Assembly (NCBI GenBank): GCA_017643585.1
Contig: JAEPND010000012.1
Span: 1-64,000, forward strand
Source: Maricaulis sp.
Lineage (GTDB): Bacteria; Pseudomonadota; Alphaproteobacteria; Caulobacterales; Maricaulaceae
Length of the DNA: 64,000 nucleotides
Direction: 5' to 3'
Part shown: positions 16,622 through 28,800 of the stretch, in pieces
Layout: each line of letters starts with the position of its first letter
Numbering within the stretch: the stretch's first letter is position 1
Translations under genes and position numbers: made by a program
Notes under the pieces: model-generated
Database searches by the model: none
What the model was told of the DNA's origin: nothing
What the model saw: the letters and a program-made list of their open reading frames with translations, nothing else

Positions 16622-18853
16622 ATGGACAGGATGTACGCAGCAGCGGATGCACAAAACGAAGATCTGGTAGATTTTCTGGGCATCATCAACATCATCAAGC
16701 GCCGCATATGGACCCTTTTGGGTGTCACGGTGCTTGTCCTGGCAGCCGTGGTGGTTTTTACCGCGCGCTCGACACCGCTCTATACTGCGACGGCTCAGGT
16801 TGCGCTGGACGTGCAGCAGGCTCAGGTCATCGATTTTGATGCCGTCATCTCGGGCAATCCGCCGGACTCTGCGACGGTCGATACCGAGGTCGAGGTTCTG
16901 CGCAGTCGTTCGCTCGCCGGGGCGGTTGTCGACCGCATGGGCTTGATGGGGGTGAGCGAGTTCAACCCCCAGCTCCAGGAGCCGGGGTTGATGGATCAGT
17001 TCCGCACATCTGTAGTGCGTCTGGCCAATGCGCTGATGCCGACCCAGGCGGTGGGTGCGGCTGCCGATGCGACCCTTGACCCCGAAATCGCGCGGGATCG
17101 CGTCATTACTGAATTGCTCAGGAGTCTGCATGTCGAGCGTAGCGGGGTGTCTTATCTGATCGATGTCAGTGTGACCTCGGCCTCACCGCGCCTGGCCCGT
17201 GAAATCGCAAATATCTATGTCGACCAGTATCTGATCGCCCAGCTCGAGGAGAAGTTTGCTGCGACCGAGCGGGCCAATGAATGGTTGAATGGGCGCGTGG
17301 AAACCTTGCGTGAGGATGTTCGCGTCAAGGAAGCTGCTGTGGCGGCGTTCCGCGAGGAGGCCGGGCTGCTTGACGCTCAGGGCGCCACCCTGACCGAGCA
17401 GCAGATCTCTGATGTGAATGCGCAACTGGTCATGCAGCGCGCGGCCTTGGCTGAGGCGCAGGCGCGGTTGCGGACCGTGCAGCAGGAAGTCAATCGCGGT
17501 GCGAGCGCCGAGACCATTTCCGAGGCACTGCAATCCGAAGTCATTCGCGATCTGCGTATCCAGCACGCTGATGCCGTTCGGCGTCGGGGTGATCTGGGAA
17601 CGCGCTATGGCCCGCGCCATCCGCAGATGCAAACGATCAACCAGGAAATCGAGGACCTGACACGTCAGATCGCGCTGGAAGTTGACCGGATTGTCGCCAG
17701 CTTGTCGAATGAAGTCGCAGTGGCACGGGGTCGGGTGAACTCGCTTGAGGGTAGTCTCGCGCGGCTGCGTGACGAGCTGGGAGACAACTATGCCTCAGTG
17801 GTGCGTTTGCAGGAGCTGGAGCGTGAAGCCGAGGCCAGTCGTACCCTGTTCCAGTCGATCCTGGCCCGGTTCCAGCAAACCTCCGAGCAGGAGTCGCTCG
17901 CTCAATCCGACGCGCGTGTGATTTCCCAAGCCGAATTGCCGGCCTCGCCCAGCTCACCGAACTTGCAGCTGAACCTGGCGCTGGGTGCAGCGATGGGTGT
18001 GGCGGCCGGCTTGGCGGTGATTTTCCTGATCGAGATGTTGACCAATGTCCTGTTTCTCGATCGTGACGTCGAGAACAAGCTGGGCCTGCCACACATCGCC
18101 TCTGTTCCGATGCTGCGGTTCAACGTCCTGTCGCCTCTGACGGTCGGTGCGCGGACACCGGGGCAATACCTGGTCAAGAAGCCGCTTTCCGGTTTTGCCG
18201 AGAGCATCCGCTCCATTCGGTCCACGATCACGCTGAGTGACGAGCCCGGCGCAAACAAGGTCGTCGCCATCACCTCCGCCGTTCCCGGGGAAGGCAAGAC
18301 AACGACCTCGGTCTGTCTCGGCCGGATCTCCGCAATGGCGGGCAGCAAGACGCTGGTTATTGATTGCGATATCCGCCGCCGGCGCCTGTCGCATGCCCTC
18401 GCCGGGCGCGCCGGCCGGGGGTGGCTCGACAGCCTGATGGGCCGCGAGGATATCAAGAAGGCCATCCACAAGGACGCCAAGACCGAGCTGGAAATCCTGC
18501 CGGCCGGAAAGTCCCGGACGACGACCAAGGACGTGTTTGGCACCCAGGCATTCGCCGATCTGATCGCCTGGGCAAAGACTGAATACGATCTGGTGGTCCT
18601 GGATTGCCCGCCAGTGCTGGCTGTGGCGGAGACCATGGTTATCGCCAGTCGTGCGGATGCTGTTGTGGTCAATGCCCTGTGGGGTGAGACGCGTGCGCCG
18701 GTCGTCAAGAATGCGATCGCCACATTGGGCAAGGCGCGCGCCAACATCCTGGGCGTGGTTCTGGCCAGTGTGAACCTGAAGAAGCAATCGCGCTATGGCG
18801 ACGCGAATTACGGCGCCTACTACCAGGCTTATCGCAAGTATTACACGGACTAA
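16622..18853 (+). CDS. Wzc-like polysaccharide co-polymerase/tyrosine autokinase
   Basis: A 743-residue fusion. A Wzz domain lies between membrane segments near residues 30-52 and 450-472, with long coiled coils (~200-430) in the periplasm. A C-terminal BY-kinase domain carries Walker A (AVPGEGKTTT, ~residue 554), Walker A' (LVIDCDIRRRRL, ~577) and Walker B (LVVLDCPPV, ~657). The last 20 residues hold a tyrosine cluster (YGDANYGAYYQAYRKYYTD) for autophosphorylation. It controls chain length and couples synthesis to export through the Wza-like protein. I use the ATG at 16622; a TTG at 16610 is also in frame. The Shine-Dalgarno is weak, so translation may depend on upstream genes. Confidence 0.92.
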   Translation: MDRMYAAADAQNEDLVDFLGIINIIKRRIWTLLGVTVLVLAAVVVFTARSTPLYTATAQVALDVQQAQVIDFDAVISGNPPDSATVDTEVEVLRSRSLAGAVVDRMGLMGVSEFNPQLQEPGLMDQFRTSVVRLANALMPTQAVGAAADATLDPEIARDRVITELLRSLHVERSGVSYLIDVSVTSASPRLAREIANIYVDQYLIAQLEEKFAATERANEWLNGRVETLREDVRVKEAAVAAFREEAGLLDAQGATLTEQQISDVNAQLVMQRAALAEAQARLRTVQQEVNRGASAETISEALQSEVIRDLRIQHADAVRRRGDLGTRYGPRHPQMQTINQEIEDLTRQIALEVDRIVASLSNEVAVARGRVNSLEGSLARLRDELGDNYASVVRLQELEREAEASRTLFQSILARFQQTSEQESLAQSDARVISQAELPASPSSPNLQLNLALGAAMGVAAGLAVIFLIEMLTNVLFLDRDVENKLGLPHIASVPMLRFNVLSPLTVGARTPGQYLVKKPLSGFAESIRSIRSTITLSDEPGANKVVAITSAVPGEGKTTTSVCLGRISAMAGSKTLVIDCDIRRRRLSHALAGRAGRGWLDSLMGREDIKKAIHKDAKTELEILPAGKSRTTTKDVFGTQAFADLIAWAKTEYDLVVLDCPPVLAVAETMVIASRADAVVVNALWGETRAPVVKNAIATLGKARANILGVVLASVNLKKQSRYGDANYGAYYQAYRKYYTD

Positions 18854-18883
18854 CAGGCCGGTTCGGCCATCATTGCACCGGAG

Positions 18884-19657
18884 ATGAAGGTGTTCGAAAT
18901 ACGAGGATCAGAGAGAGGCATGGACCGGTCGGAGGCGATCTCCGGGCGCATGTCCTATGATCTCGACATTCCCGTATTCGGTGCCGGCGCAAGCCGGGAG
19001 GTCGGCTCGGATGTTGACCGGCGTCCAGCCAACAGCCTGATCAAGCGGATCTGCGACCTCGCCATCGCAGTTCCGGCTCTGGTGCTGCTGTCTCCTGTTC
19101 TGGCGCTGATTGCCGTGTGGATCTGGTGCAGTGACGGGGGTGCGCCGGTCTTCGTGCAATCGCGTCTGGGACATACCGGCAAGGCCTTCCGCTTCTACAA
19201 ATTCCGCTCTATGCGCATTGATGCAGAAGCGCGGCTGCAACAGCTTCTGGCAGAGGATGCGACCGCTGCGCGTGAGTGGGCAGAAACGCGTAAATTGCGG
19301 GATGACCCGCGGATCACCATGTTTGGCGAATTCATCAGAACCTGGAGCATTGATGAACTGCCACAGCTGATCAATGTCATCCGCGGTGACATGTCGATTG
19401 TCGGGCCCCGCCCCATCGTTCATGCGCCGGGGACGGATCTGGATGACACCGCGCTCTATGGACGTGATATCGCCTATTACAAGATGGCCCGGCCGGGGCT
19501 GACCGGTTTGTGGCAGGTTTCAGGGCGGGCGGATACCGACTTCTCCGACCGTGTGGCTCTGGATATCGAGTATATTCGGCGCTGGTCAGCCGGGCTTGAT
19601 ATCCGGATTGCGATGAAAACCATTCCTGCCGTTCTCTTTCGTCGCGGCGCGCATTAA
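18884..19657 (+). CDS. Initiating sugar-phosphate transferase (polyisoprenyl-phosphate hexose-1-phosphate transferase)
   Basis: A 257-residue enzyme that loads the first sugar phosphate onto undecaprenyl phosphate. A short N-terminal region leads into one membrane helix (~60-85), then the catalytic domain with YKFRSM, DELPQLINVIRGDMSIVGPRP and RPGLTGLWQVSGR. It is the short WcaJ/HfsE/PssY-type form without the four-helix extension. The start is 18884, or possibly 18920, where GAGAGAGG precedes another ATG. It lies 30 bp after the autokinase gene and completes the biosynthetic set of the rightward arm. Confidence 0.92.
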   Translation: MKVFEIRGSERGMDRSEAISGRMSYDLDIPVFGAGASREVGSDVDRRPANSLIKRICDLAIAVPALVLLSPVLALIAVWIWCSDGGAPVFVQSRLGHTGKAFRFYKFRSMRIDAEARLQQLLAEDATAAREWAETRKLRDDPRITMFGEFIRTWSIDELPQLINVIRGDMSIVGPRPIVHAPGTDLDDTALYGRDIAYYKMARPGLTGLWQVSGRADTDFSDRVALDIEYIRRWSAGLDIRIAMKTIPAVLFRRGAH

Positions 19658-19805
19658 CCAGTCTGGCAAGGCCTAGGCGTGGTAGGGTGGTAGCGTCGGA
19701 CTGCAGCGGTTGTGTTGCGAAACGCATTGTTTCGATTTTGCGAAAAAGTTAACGAAAACCCTTGGTTGTTCGGGCCTCTTTGTGCTTGTATCGCAAGATG
19801 AGGGG

Positions 19806-19847
19806 GCGTCCGTCTGTTTGCGGACGCATTTATTGGCGCCTAGCGCC
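19806..19847 (+). promoter_or_regulatory. Structured leader in front of the giant autotransporter gene
   Basis: Two hairpins lie in the last 55 bp before the start: GCGTCCG/CGGACGC with an 8-base loop (19806-19827), and GGCGC/GCGCC with a 3-base loop (19835-19847). They end 3 bp before a G7 run (19851-19857) that serves as the Shine-Dalgarno. This could shelter or expose the ribosome binding site. I see no clear sigma-70 promoter in the 202-bp gap. Confidence 0.4.
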
Positions 19848-19859
19848 ATTGGGGGGGCA

Positions 19860-22800
19860 GTGTCCAAGCAATCTCGTGCCACCGTTGGTCGTGCGCGCAC
19901 ACGTGCGCGCGCCGCATCCCGACTGCTTCTGGGTTCATCCATGCACGCTATGGGGGTGGCGCTGGCCAGCTTCGGTGCGGCTGCGGTCATCGCGCCGGCC
20001 GCCCAGGCCCAGGCTGTCGGTGACACGATCACCAATCCGCTGACAGGGGCAACGGAAACGGTCCAGGCGGTGCTTGGCGACAATGTCGTCATGACGGATG
20101 CCTTCAACATCATCATCGTCGCCATGACCGTCGGCGATACTATTGTTGATCCCACGGCGACCTCCGACACCGCCGGTAGCGCCGCGACCTACACCGTTAC
20201 CGCGATCAATACCAATGGCAGTGGCGACGTCATTTCCTTTGATGTGGAAGACTCGAATGGTGACCCCTTCACCTTCGCCTCTGTTACCTCTCGCAGTGGT
20301 GATGTGTCCGGTGCCTCTTCCGGCATTACCGGTGCGCCTGGCTCTCCGGCGGCATCGGTCAACCCGACCATTCCGGCGGGCAATACAAATGTCTATTCTG
20401 ACCGCCAGCGCGGATCCAATGGTTCAGACGGCGATGACGCCTGGGGCGCGCGCATCTGCATCATCAAGTGTTTCACCATCGGTGCGAACGGCGATCCGGG
20501 CGAGGATGGCGGCGATGGTCCGGATATCGTGCACACGCTTACGGCTGGCAATAACGGCGATATCGACTCGGTCAGCAATAATCTGCCGGGCATCAGCGTG
20601 GTCTCCATCGGTGGTGATGGTGGCCAGGGCGGCGATGCCTATGGTTTTGGCTTCAAGGGTTATGAAGGCGGTGAAGGCGGCGAGGGCGGCCTGGTCGATC
20701 TGACCAGCTATGTCGATGTCACCACGTCCGGCATCAATTCTCACGGTATCTTCGCCATGAGCCGCGCGGGGCGCGGTGGTGATGGCGGTTCCGGCTTCAT
20801 CTGGTCGGATGGTGGTTCTTCGGGCGAGGCGGCCGAGGGTGGCATCGTCAATGTCACCAATCATGGCGCGATCAGCACGACGGGCGATGGCGCTGTGGGT
20901 ATCATGGCCATGTCGATGGGTGGCGCATCGGGCAATGCCGGCGACAGTTTCGGAATTGTCGGCGATGCCGACAGCGGCAGCACGGGCGGTAATGGCGCCG
21001 CGGTCACGGTCGACAATTACGGCTCCATCATCACGACCGGTGTCGGAGCTGATGGCATTTTCGCGCAGAGCCTTGGTGGCTCCGGCGGCAATTCCGGTTC
21101 CTCGGGTGGTATTGTCGCCTTTGGAGGCGGCGGTGGCGGCGCCGGCAATGGCGGCGAGGTCACGGTTACAAACCGGTCCGGCGCGACCATCACCACGCGT
21201 GGCGATGAATCCGTTGGTATCACCGCCCAGTCGATTGGTGGCGGTGGCGGCCGGAGCGGTGCGTCTGGCGGTGTTGTGGCCCTGGGCTCAAGCTCAGGCG
21301 CGGGCGGCGATGGTGATACCGTTCGTGTTTACAATTACGGCGCCATCTCGACCGGGTTCGATACCCAGGGCAATCTCGGCATTACCGGTGATCGGGCTCA
21401 CGGCATCCTGGCCCAGTCAATCGGTGGCGGCGGTGGTTCCGCACGTGGCACGGGCGGCCTTGTGGCCGTTGGTGGTGGTGGCGGCTCCGGCGGTGCGGCC
21501 AGTAATGTTTATGTTCACAATGACGGTCTGATCACCACGATGGGCGAGGGTGCGATGGCCATCCTCATTCAGTCCATCGGCGGCGGTGGCGGTAACGGTT
21601 CCAGCTCCGGCGGTATTGCGGCGATTGGCGGCACCGGCGCGGGCGGCGGTTCGGCTGCAGGCGTCTATGTCACAGGCAATGGCACGATTTCGACGACCGG
21701 CGTTGATGCGCATGGTGTCCTGGCGCAGGCGATTGGTGGCGGCGGCGGTAATGGCGGCACCAGCGGTGGTATCGTTGCCGTGGGCGGCAGCGGTGATGAT
21801 GGCGGCGACGGCGGCATCGTGAATGTTGCCATGGGCAGCGTGCTCACCGAGGGCGACCGGTCCTTTGGCATCCTCGCTCAGTCGATTGGCGGCGGCGGCG
21901 GTAATGGCGCCGCAGGCGGCGGAATTGTCGGCATTGGTGGCTCCGGCACGGGCGGCGGCCTCGGCAATACGGTCACTGTGACCACGTCAGGTCTGATCCA
22001 GACGCAGGGCTTTGGAGCAACCGGTATTGTCGCCCAGTCGATCGGTGGTGGCGGTGGTAATGGCGGCGCTGGCGGCGGTATTGTGGCTGTCGGCGGCGGC
22101 GGCGGTACGGGCAATCACTCCAATACCGTCACGGTGAATGCCAATGGCAATATCCTGACAACCGGAGAGAACTCAGGCGCGATCCTCGCCCAGTCCGTTG
22201 GTGGCGGCGGCGGTAATGGTGGCAGCGCTGTTTCCGGCGGCCTGTTTGCCAGTGTTGCCATCGGTGGCAATGGCGGCGCCGGCGGTGATGGTGGCAGGGT
22301 CTCTGTCAATACGGGTGCCGGCTCTGCAATCGAGACCCGTGAAAACGGATCGACAGGCATTTTTGGTCAGTCTGTTGGCGGTGGCGGCGGTAACGGCGGT
22401 TATTCCGTATCCGGGTCCATTGGTCTGTTCGGGTCTGTTTCCGTAGCCGTCGGTGGTGATGGCGCGACGGGTGGCGACGGCGGTGTCGTCAGCATGGATA
22501 TCGACGGGTCGGTCCTGACATTTGGTGACAATGCGCACGCCATTCTCGCCCAGTCCGTGGGTGGCGGCGGCGGTAATGGTGGCCAGAGTTTTGCCGGGTC
22601 GGTCAGTGCGGGCCTGGGGGCTTCGGCATCGGTATCCGTTGCGGTCGGCGGCGATGCCGGTTCAGGCGGCGACGGTGACCATGTCATTGTCTACACGTCC
22701 GACACGATCCAGACGAGCGGCAATAACTCCTCCGGTTTGCTGGCGCAATCTATCGGCGGCGGCGGTGGTAATGGCGGCTGGACCGGTACGGCGACGCTGG

Positions 22801-25800
22801 CCATTTCCGACGGCGCTGCCGTTGGTATAGGCGTTTCCATGGGTGGTGCCGGCGGCGGCGGTGGCTACGGAAATTCGGTTTATGTCGACTCGACCAGCAA
22901 CACGATCACGGTCGGGAACAACTCTCACGGCCTTGTCGCCCAGTCCATCGGTGGCGGCGGCGGTAATGGCGGCTTCTCCTTCTCCGGATCGCTGACTGCG
23001 GGTGGCGCAGCCGGTATCGGGGTTGATGTCGCCATGGGCGGTGATGGCGGCGCGGGCTCCTACTCGGATGCGGTGACGCTGCACAGTGATGGCATCATCC
23101 AGACCTCCGGTGACAATTCTCACGGTCTCTTTGCCCAGTCCGTCGGTGGCGGTGGTGGCAATGGTGGCTGGTCGGCGACGGGCAGTCTCTCCATCGGTGG
23201 CACCGCGGGCGTCGGTGTTGGAGTTTCCCTGGGCGGCGATGGCGGCTCTGGCGGCACGGTGCTTGCCGACGTCCTGGTCACGTCCGACGGTGGTGTCTTC
23301 ACCTTTGGTGATATTTCTCACGGCATCCTGGCCCAGTCCATCGGCGGTGGGGGCGGTAATGGCGGTTTCGCCTTCTCCGGCACGCTCGGTGTGGGTGGAA
23401 CGGCAGGTGGCGCCGTCAATGTGGCGCTTGGCGGTGACGCGGGCGCCGGCGCGTATGCCAATGACGTAACCGTTCACGCGACGGATGTGGTCGAGACGAC
23501 CGGTGACGGCTCTCACGGTATCGCAGCACAGTCCATCGGCGGCGGCGGGGGCAATGGTGGCTGGTCTGCGACCGGCAATATCACTGCAGGCGGCACAGGC
23601 GGCGTCGGTGTGGGCGTCTCGATTGGCGGCGGCGGCGGTGCCGGTTCCTATTCGGGCACGGTGACGGTCACACAGACAGAGCATGTCATCACACAAGGCA
23701 CCGAATCTCACGGTATCCTGGCGCAGTCGATCGGCGGCGGCGGCGGTAATGGCGGTTTTGCTATCGCAGCCGGTGCCGGTTTCGGCGGCACGGTCGGCGG
23801 TTCGGTCAATGTCGCCCTGGGCGGTTCTGGCGCCATTGGTGGCGATGCCAACCACGTTTACGTAACCGCTGAGGATGTCGCCACGAACGGCGACGGATCA
23901 GTTGGTGTCCTCGCGCAGTCCATCGGTGGCGGCGGCGGTAATGGCGGTTTTTCCATTGCAGCGGGCGTTGGCGGCGGCGGCACTGTAGGTGGCGCGGTGA
24001 ATGTCAGCATTGGCGGTGGCGCCGGTGATGGCGGTGTCGCGCGCAATGTCACTGTTGTTGTCGAAGATGTTGTCACCATGGGGGATGACGCGATCGGCGT
24101 TCTGGCCCAGTCGCTCGGCGGCGGTGGCGGTAATGGCGGCTTCTCCATCGCTGCTGGCGCGGGTGCTGGCGGCACGGTCGGTGGCGCGCTTGGCGTTTCC
24201 ATCGGCGGCGGCGCCGGTGATGGCGGTTCTGCGGGTGATGTCACGGTCACGACCGATGCGGTCACGACCATGGGTGACGGCTCCCATGGTATTTCCGCCC
24301 AGTCGATCGGCGGAGGCGGCGGTAATGGCGGCATGTCCATTTCCGGCGGTCTCAGCTTCGGCCAGCAAACCGCGACGATCGGAGTGACCATCGGTGGTGG
24401 CGGTGGCACCGGCGATACGCCTGGCATCGTTCGGGTGACAGCCAATGAGCAGGTTTACACCATGGGCGATGACGCCCACGGCATCATGGCCCAGTCCATC
24501 GGTGGCGGCGGTGGTGATGGCGGTCTCGCCATCTCCGGTTCGATCACCGCGGGCAGCTCGAACGCTGCCGGCATCAATGTCGCCCTGGGTGGTGATGGCG
24601 GTGGCGGTGCCAACGGCAATGACGTCTATGTCACGACTGAAGACGTTGTTTACACCGAGGGGGACCGGTCTCACGGTATCCTGGCCCAGTCCATCGGCGG
24701 CGGCGGCGGTAATGGTGGCATGTCCATCACCGGCTCGATCACCCTTGCGGGTTCCAATGGCGGTTCGATTGGTGTGTCCATCGGCGGCGGCGCAGGCGCG
24801 GCAAGCGATGCCGGCAATGTCACCACGGTGTCCAACGCCGCGGTCATGACGCTCGGCGACGAGTCGACGGGTATCTTTGCCCAGTCGATCGGTGGCGGCG
24901 GCGGTAATGGCGGCTCTTCGATCTCCGGTTCCATCAATGGCACCGGGTCCAACTCAATCGGTCTGGATCTGTCCTTCGGCGCCAGTGGCGCAATCGGCGG
25001 CAATGCCGGTTCAGTCTCGCTGACGTCTGCAGATTGGGTCTCCACGAGCGGCGATCGTTCGCACGGCATGTTCGCCCAATCCGTCGGTGGCGGCGGTGGT
25101 GCGGGTGGTTTCTCCATCTCCGGCAATGTCAACGCATCGGGCTCCCGCTCGCTTGGCGGAGCGCTGGCGCTCGGTGGTGATGGCGGCAATGGCGGCAATG
25201 CCGGTGCTGTAACGCTCAACAATTCCGGCGATTTCGTCACGACGGGTGGTGATGCTGCCCATGCCATCTTCGCGCAATCGCTGGGTGGCGGCGGCGGCGA
25301 TGCCGGATTTGCAGTCTCCGGATCAGCAACTTTCGCAGGCACGACCACCTCATTTGCTGTGCCCTACTCCATCGGCGGCAGCAGTTCTGATGGCGGTGAC
25401 GGCTCAACCGTTGGCGTCACCAACAGCTCGCTTCTGGTAACCAGTGGCGATGCCGCGATGGGCATTCTGGCCCAGTCGATCGGCGGCGGCGGCGGCAATG
25501 GCGCCTTCTCGGCAACCGGCAGCCTGGGTATCGGATCCAATGGTGTGGCCGCATCCTTCGGCATTGGTGGCCAGGACGGTGGTTCTGGCGGCGTCGCCGG
25601 TGCGGTGACGGTGAACAATACCGGTGAAATCCTGACGTTCGGCGATTCAGCGATCGCGCTCGCAGCGCAGTCGATCGGTGGCGGTGGCGGTAACGGTCAT
25701 TTTGGTCTCAGTGTTGGCCTTGCCGCAGGCACCTCGTCCTTACCGGCGATTGGTTTTGCCATGGGTGGTGATGGCGGTACCGGTGGTGCCGCATCGACTG

Positions 25801-28800
25801 TGAATGTTACCAATTCGGCGATCATCAATACCGGCGGCAACAGTGCCCATGGCATCTTCGCCCAGTCCGTCGGTGGCGGCGGTGGCAATGGCGGCTGGGC
25901 CGGCGCGGTGGCGCTGTCCGGTGGCACGAATGCCTATGCCGCGTCTGTCGCTATGGGTGGCGATGGAGGCAGCGGCGGCACCTCGGCTGGCGTAACGGTT
26001 GGCAATACGGCCGGAATCGCAACGCTCGGTGACAATGCGCATGGTATCCTGGCGCAGTCCGTCGGCGGCGGCGGCGGTAATGGCGGCTTCTCCTTCGCCG
26101 CATCCGGTTCGGCCGGCTCGACCGCAGGATCGCTTGCCCTGAGCATGGGTGGTGATGCCGGCAGCGGTAACAATGCGGGCACGGTCGACGTCACCAACAC
26201 GGCGACGATCACGACGACCGGTGTCAATGCGTCTGGCGTGGTCGCGCAGTCCGTTGGCGGCGGTGGCGGTAACGGCGGTTTCTCCGTCTCCGGTGCGATT
26301 TCCGTGGGCTCGACTGCGAACGCAGCGTCTGTCTCGCTTGGTGGCGATGGCGGTACGGGAGGTCTTGGAAACAACGTCACCGTGACCAATTCCGGCGCCA
26401 TTGGCACCACCGCGAATGGCGGTGTTGGCATTCTGGCCCAGTCTGTTGGTGGCGGTGGCGGTGCTGGCGGCTTCTCGCTTTCCGGCTCCGCAGCGGTCGC
26501 CGGTTCCAGCAGCCCGCTTTCAGCCTCTGTCTCGCTGGGCGGCAATGGTGGCGATGGCGCAACCAGTGGCACGGTCACTGTTGCGAACTCCAATATCATC
26601 ATGACCGAGGGCGACCAGGCCCAGGGCATTCTGGCCCAGTCCGTCGCGGGCGGCGGTGGTCGTGGCGGATGGTCGGGTTCGCTGGCCTTTGCTATCGGCA
26701 ATTCGACCGCGACGGCCTCTGTCAGCCTCGGCGGTGACGGCGGCAGCGGTAATGACGCGGGTGCGGTCTCGGTCACCAATTCGGCCATGATCTCGACCGT
26801 GGGCAATGATTCCACCGGTATCCAGGCTCAGTCTGTTGGCGGCGGCGGCGGTACGGGCGGCTTCTCCCTGTCCGGGTCCGGCGGTGGCGCAAGCCAGTCT
26901 GCCAATACGGCCAGCGTATCCATTGGTGGTACGGGTGGCGGCGCAGGCAATGCCGACGCTGTGACAATCGCGTCCACGGACGGAGTTGTCACGCAGGGCG
27001 ATCGGTCGCACGGCCTCTTTGGTCAATCCGTCGGCGGCGGCGGTGGTAATGGCGGCTGGTCCGGCAATCTGGCTGCGGCCTATTCCGGCTCCACGAGCCG
27101 TTCGATCGGTGTCTCGCTCGGCGGATCCGGTGGCGGTGGCGGCGATGCCGGCAATGTCTCCGTATCGCAGCAGGTCGGCGTATCGACCCAGGGCGATGCC
27201 GCGCATGGTATCTTCGCACAGTCGCTGGGCGGCGGTGGCGGTAATGGCGGCTTCTCGGTCGCCGGTTCGCTGACGGGTGGTTCCGGCAGCACGTCGCTGA
27301 ATGTGTCGCTGGGTGGTTCCGGCGGAACCGCCGGTCATGCCGGCACGGCCAGCATTACCTCGCAGGGAACGGTCACGACGGCCGGTGCGGGCTCTCACGG
27401 CCTGTTCGCCCAGTCCATCGGCGGCGGCGGCGGTAATGGCGGCTTCTCCGGAACCTTCTCCGGTGCGCTGACCTCGTCCCAGACGACCTCGCTCGGTGTC
27501 GCCATTGGCGGCAGCGGTGCGGGTGGCGGCGACGGCAACAGCGTCTCGATCTCCTCGACGACGGATATCGGCACCGTTGGCGATGCTTCCCACGGCATTT
27601 TCGCGCAGTCCATCGGCGGCGGCGGCGGTAATGGCGGCTCGACCTTCTCCGGTTCGTTCTCTCTGTCCAACTCCAACTCGCTCAACGTCTCTATCGGGGG
27701 CAGTGGCGGTATTGGTGGTTCCGGTGGTTCGGTCACGGTCAGCCAGTCCGGCGTGATCACGACCTCGGGCGCAGCCGCTTACGGCGTGTTTGCAGAATCC
27801 GTTGGCGGTGGCGGCGGACAAGGCGGCTATGCCGGCAATCTGTCCCTGACGGGCTCCAACTCCAACACGCTGGACCTGTCTATCGGTGGTGATGCCGGCG
27901 ACGGCAGCACTGGCGGTGCGGTCTCTGTCACGGCGGACGGTGTTGTCCAGACGACGGGCGAGGCCTCGCATGCGATCTTCGCTCAGTCGATCGGTGGTGG
28001 CGGCGGCCAGGGCGGCATGGTTGGTGTCGATGAAGACACGTTCGGCGCCTTCCTGACCGGTTCTACTTCCGGCAGCGCGGGGACCAATTCCAACAGCCTC
28101 AACGTCTCTATCGGCGGCTCGGGCGGTGCTGGCAACTCCGGTGGCTCGGTGACCGTCAACACGGATGCGACCATCCTGACCCTGGGTGACCAGGCGGTTG
28201 GTGTGTACGCCCAGTCCATCGGTGGCGGTGGCGGTGATGGTGGTGTCGGCTTTGCCACGTCCGGTTCCTTCGGCAAGGGCAATAACGGCAATTACGCGAT
28301 CGGCATTGGCGGATCTGGTGGTGCGGGCAGCGTCGGCGGATCTGTCGACGTGACCAATACCGGCACGATCGTCACGCTGGGTGGCGCAGCACACGGTGTC
28401 TTCGCCCAGTCTGTCGGCGGCGGCGGTGGCCGTGGCGGTGATGCCGGCGGTTTCGTAACCTCCTACAATTCCACTGACGGCGCCGGAACGCGTGATACCC
28501 AGGTATCCGTTTCCATGGGTGGCTCTGGTGGCACCGGTGGCGATGGCGGCGCAGTGACCGTTGATAACCAGGGTTCAATCGGCGTCGGCGGCGAAATGTC
28601 GAACGGTATCTTCGCCCAGTCCGTCGGTGGCGGTGGTGGTGAAGGCGGGCTGGTGTCCCAGTCCGGCGAGCTGGTCAAAACCTGGCTTGGCTTCATCTCC
28701 AACGATGAAAACCGCGCAGCGTCGATCAATATCGGTGGTTCCGGTGGCGCAGCGGGTGATGGCGGCAATGTTGTCGTCACCAATAGCGGCGTGATCCTCG

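Noticed and set aside
19710-19859. Extending the giant protein by 50 residues to the TTG at 19710
   Set aside because: No Shine-Dalgarno lies there, the peptide has five cysteines and no export features, and the GTG at 19860 gives a proper basic signal region behind a G7 run.
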